DNA from: Thaumarchaeota archaeon UBA160
GTDB lineage: Archaea; Thermoproteota; Nitrososphaeria; Conexivisphaerales; UBA164
Length of the DNA: 12,438 nt
Assembly (NCBI GenBank): GCA_002506605.1
Contig: DAXX01000061.1
Location: forward strand, 1-12,438
Direction: 5' to 3'
A model generated the notes under the pieces. It had not been told where the DNA came from. It was given only the letters and a program-made list of their open reading frames with translations, and made no database searches. The stretch's first letter is position 1. The number at the start of each line of letters is the position of its first letter. Of this stretch, positions 11,932 to 12,438 are shown piece by piece. A program made the translations under genes and the position numbers.

Positions 11932-12438
11932 GCCCTAACCTCGCTATCTTGCTTATCAGCTTTTTATAGTTTTTTCAAAAACATACTGGGCTCTTTGCAA
12001 AAGGTAGCTACTGCCAGGTATCAGGTCATACTTGAAGGACTGAATAGGAGGAGCAACGGCTGCCAAGGTGACGAAATATTCATCATGAACTATACGTTGC
12101 TGCACAAGACCGGAAAGCATATGGAGCATGCTGGAAAGTTCTTCGATCACGCTGAAGGAAGCTTCACTCTGGCTCACGACTAATAACACACCTAATGAAG
12201 GGGAGGCTTTCCATACCGCTTGACTTCAGGATCTACATAAAGAAAGAAGGGTTCAATGAAGGTGATGAAAAGTTTGAGGCAAGAACCAGATGGCCAGGAA
12301 GCTTATGGCAAAAGCAAATTCCAACGGCATCCCTTTTCTGTACGTTGTAGGCATGGTTCTTTTCAAGGGAAACTGCTGAGCTTGGAGCCTCACTCCGCAA
12401 TGGATCTCTGAATCTAGGGCGACATGGTTGTCCTGACG
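11932..12438 (+). pseudogene. Decayed DDE transposase, 5' part
   Basis: A transposase can be read across frames on the plus strand. One frame (11932-12183) gives SFFKNILGSLQKVATARYQ, GDEIFIMNYTLLHKTGKHME and HAGKFFDHAEGSFTLAHD. A one-base loss near 12180 moves to LITHLMKGRLSIPLDFRIYI and KKEGFNEGDEKFEART. Another near 12290 moves to MARKLMAKANSNGIPFLYVV. After Gly (12350-12352) the frame jumps to WFFSRETAELGASL, then to WISESR near 12401, then to DMVVLT at 12421. In my memory of IS4/IS701-like transposases the catalytic positions read DDT and GDSW/GDSG; here the first is NYT and the second Asp lies in the deletion. So the copy is dead. G+C is about 50% by hand count over 12001-12060, above its neighbours. 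The gene continues beyond the window edge; its exact start and inverted repeat are not visible. Confidence 0.8.

Noticed and set aside
11956..12189. Minus-strand open frame of 77 codons in the right-end region
   Set aside because: It is antisense to the transposase relic, which has recognisable family motifs on the plus strand; the minus product matches nothing I know.
12250..12438. Minus-strand reading resembling the C-terminal end of an IS4-type transposase (TYRKGMPLEFAFAISFLAIW)
   Set aside because: The plus-strand reading gives much stronger consecutive motifs (IPLDFRIY, GIPFLYVVG) in the correct order, so the minus similarity is probably chance.

Overview
The window is archaeal chromosomal DNA of low G+C content. 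Several genes belong to families known only from Archaea and eukaryotes or typical of Archaea: hypusine-modified translation factor aIF5A, H/ACA protein Gar1, tRNA dimethyltransferase Trm1, CobY-type cobalamin nucleotidyltransferase, BtpA and DUF354 proteins, and an archaeal HemK-like methyltransferase. TATA-like boxes lie about 30 bases before several start codons, and TTG starts are common. I cannot place the lineage from sequence alone.

Layout: (1) 83-1872, plus strand: a BtpA-family TIM-barrel protein and a DUF354 glycosyltransferase-like protein, overlapping by ATGA. (2) 1877-4774, minus strand: trm1, then RNase Z with an overlapping downstream orphan gene of 273 residues. (3) 4969-5361, plus: aIF5A. 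(4) 5362-5777: a gap whose right half is a G+C-rich, strongly foldable stretch, probably a non-coding RNA. It runs directly into tRNA-Ala(UGC), archease and an 86-residue unknown gene. (5) 6528-9957, minus: hsp20-cobS-cobY-cbiB-cobD, the lower-ligand assembly branch of cobalamin synthesis led by a small heat-shock protein. (6) 9958-10460: a gap rich in inverted repeats. (7) 10461-11831, minus: gar1-ksgA-hemK, overlapping head to tail. (8) 11932-12438, plus: the eroded 5' part of a DDE transposase gene, broken by at least five frame disruptions and continuing past the right edge.

Two themes link the genes. One is RNA and translation maturation: tRNA 3' processing (RNase Z), tRNA methylation (Trm1), tRNA ligation cofactor (archease), rRNA pseudouridylation and dimethylation (Gar1, KsgA), release-factor methylation (HemK-like) and aIF5A. 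The other is cobalamin assembly: CbiB attaches the aminopropanol phosphate made by CobD, CobY activates the product with GTP, and CobS joins it to the alpha-ribazole base.

The most unusual arrangement is region 4. A structured RNA candidate, a tRNA and the archease gene appear to share one promoter. RNase P and RNase Z cuts at the tRNA would leave an upstream RNA ending in ACA plus three bases, and a 15-base archease leader that carries the ribosome-binding site.
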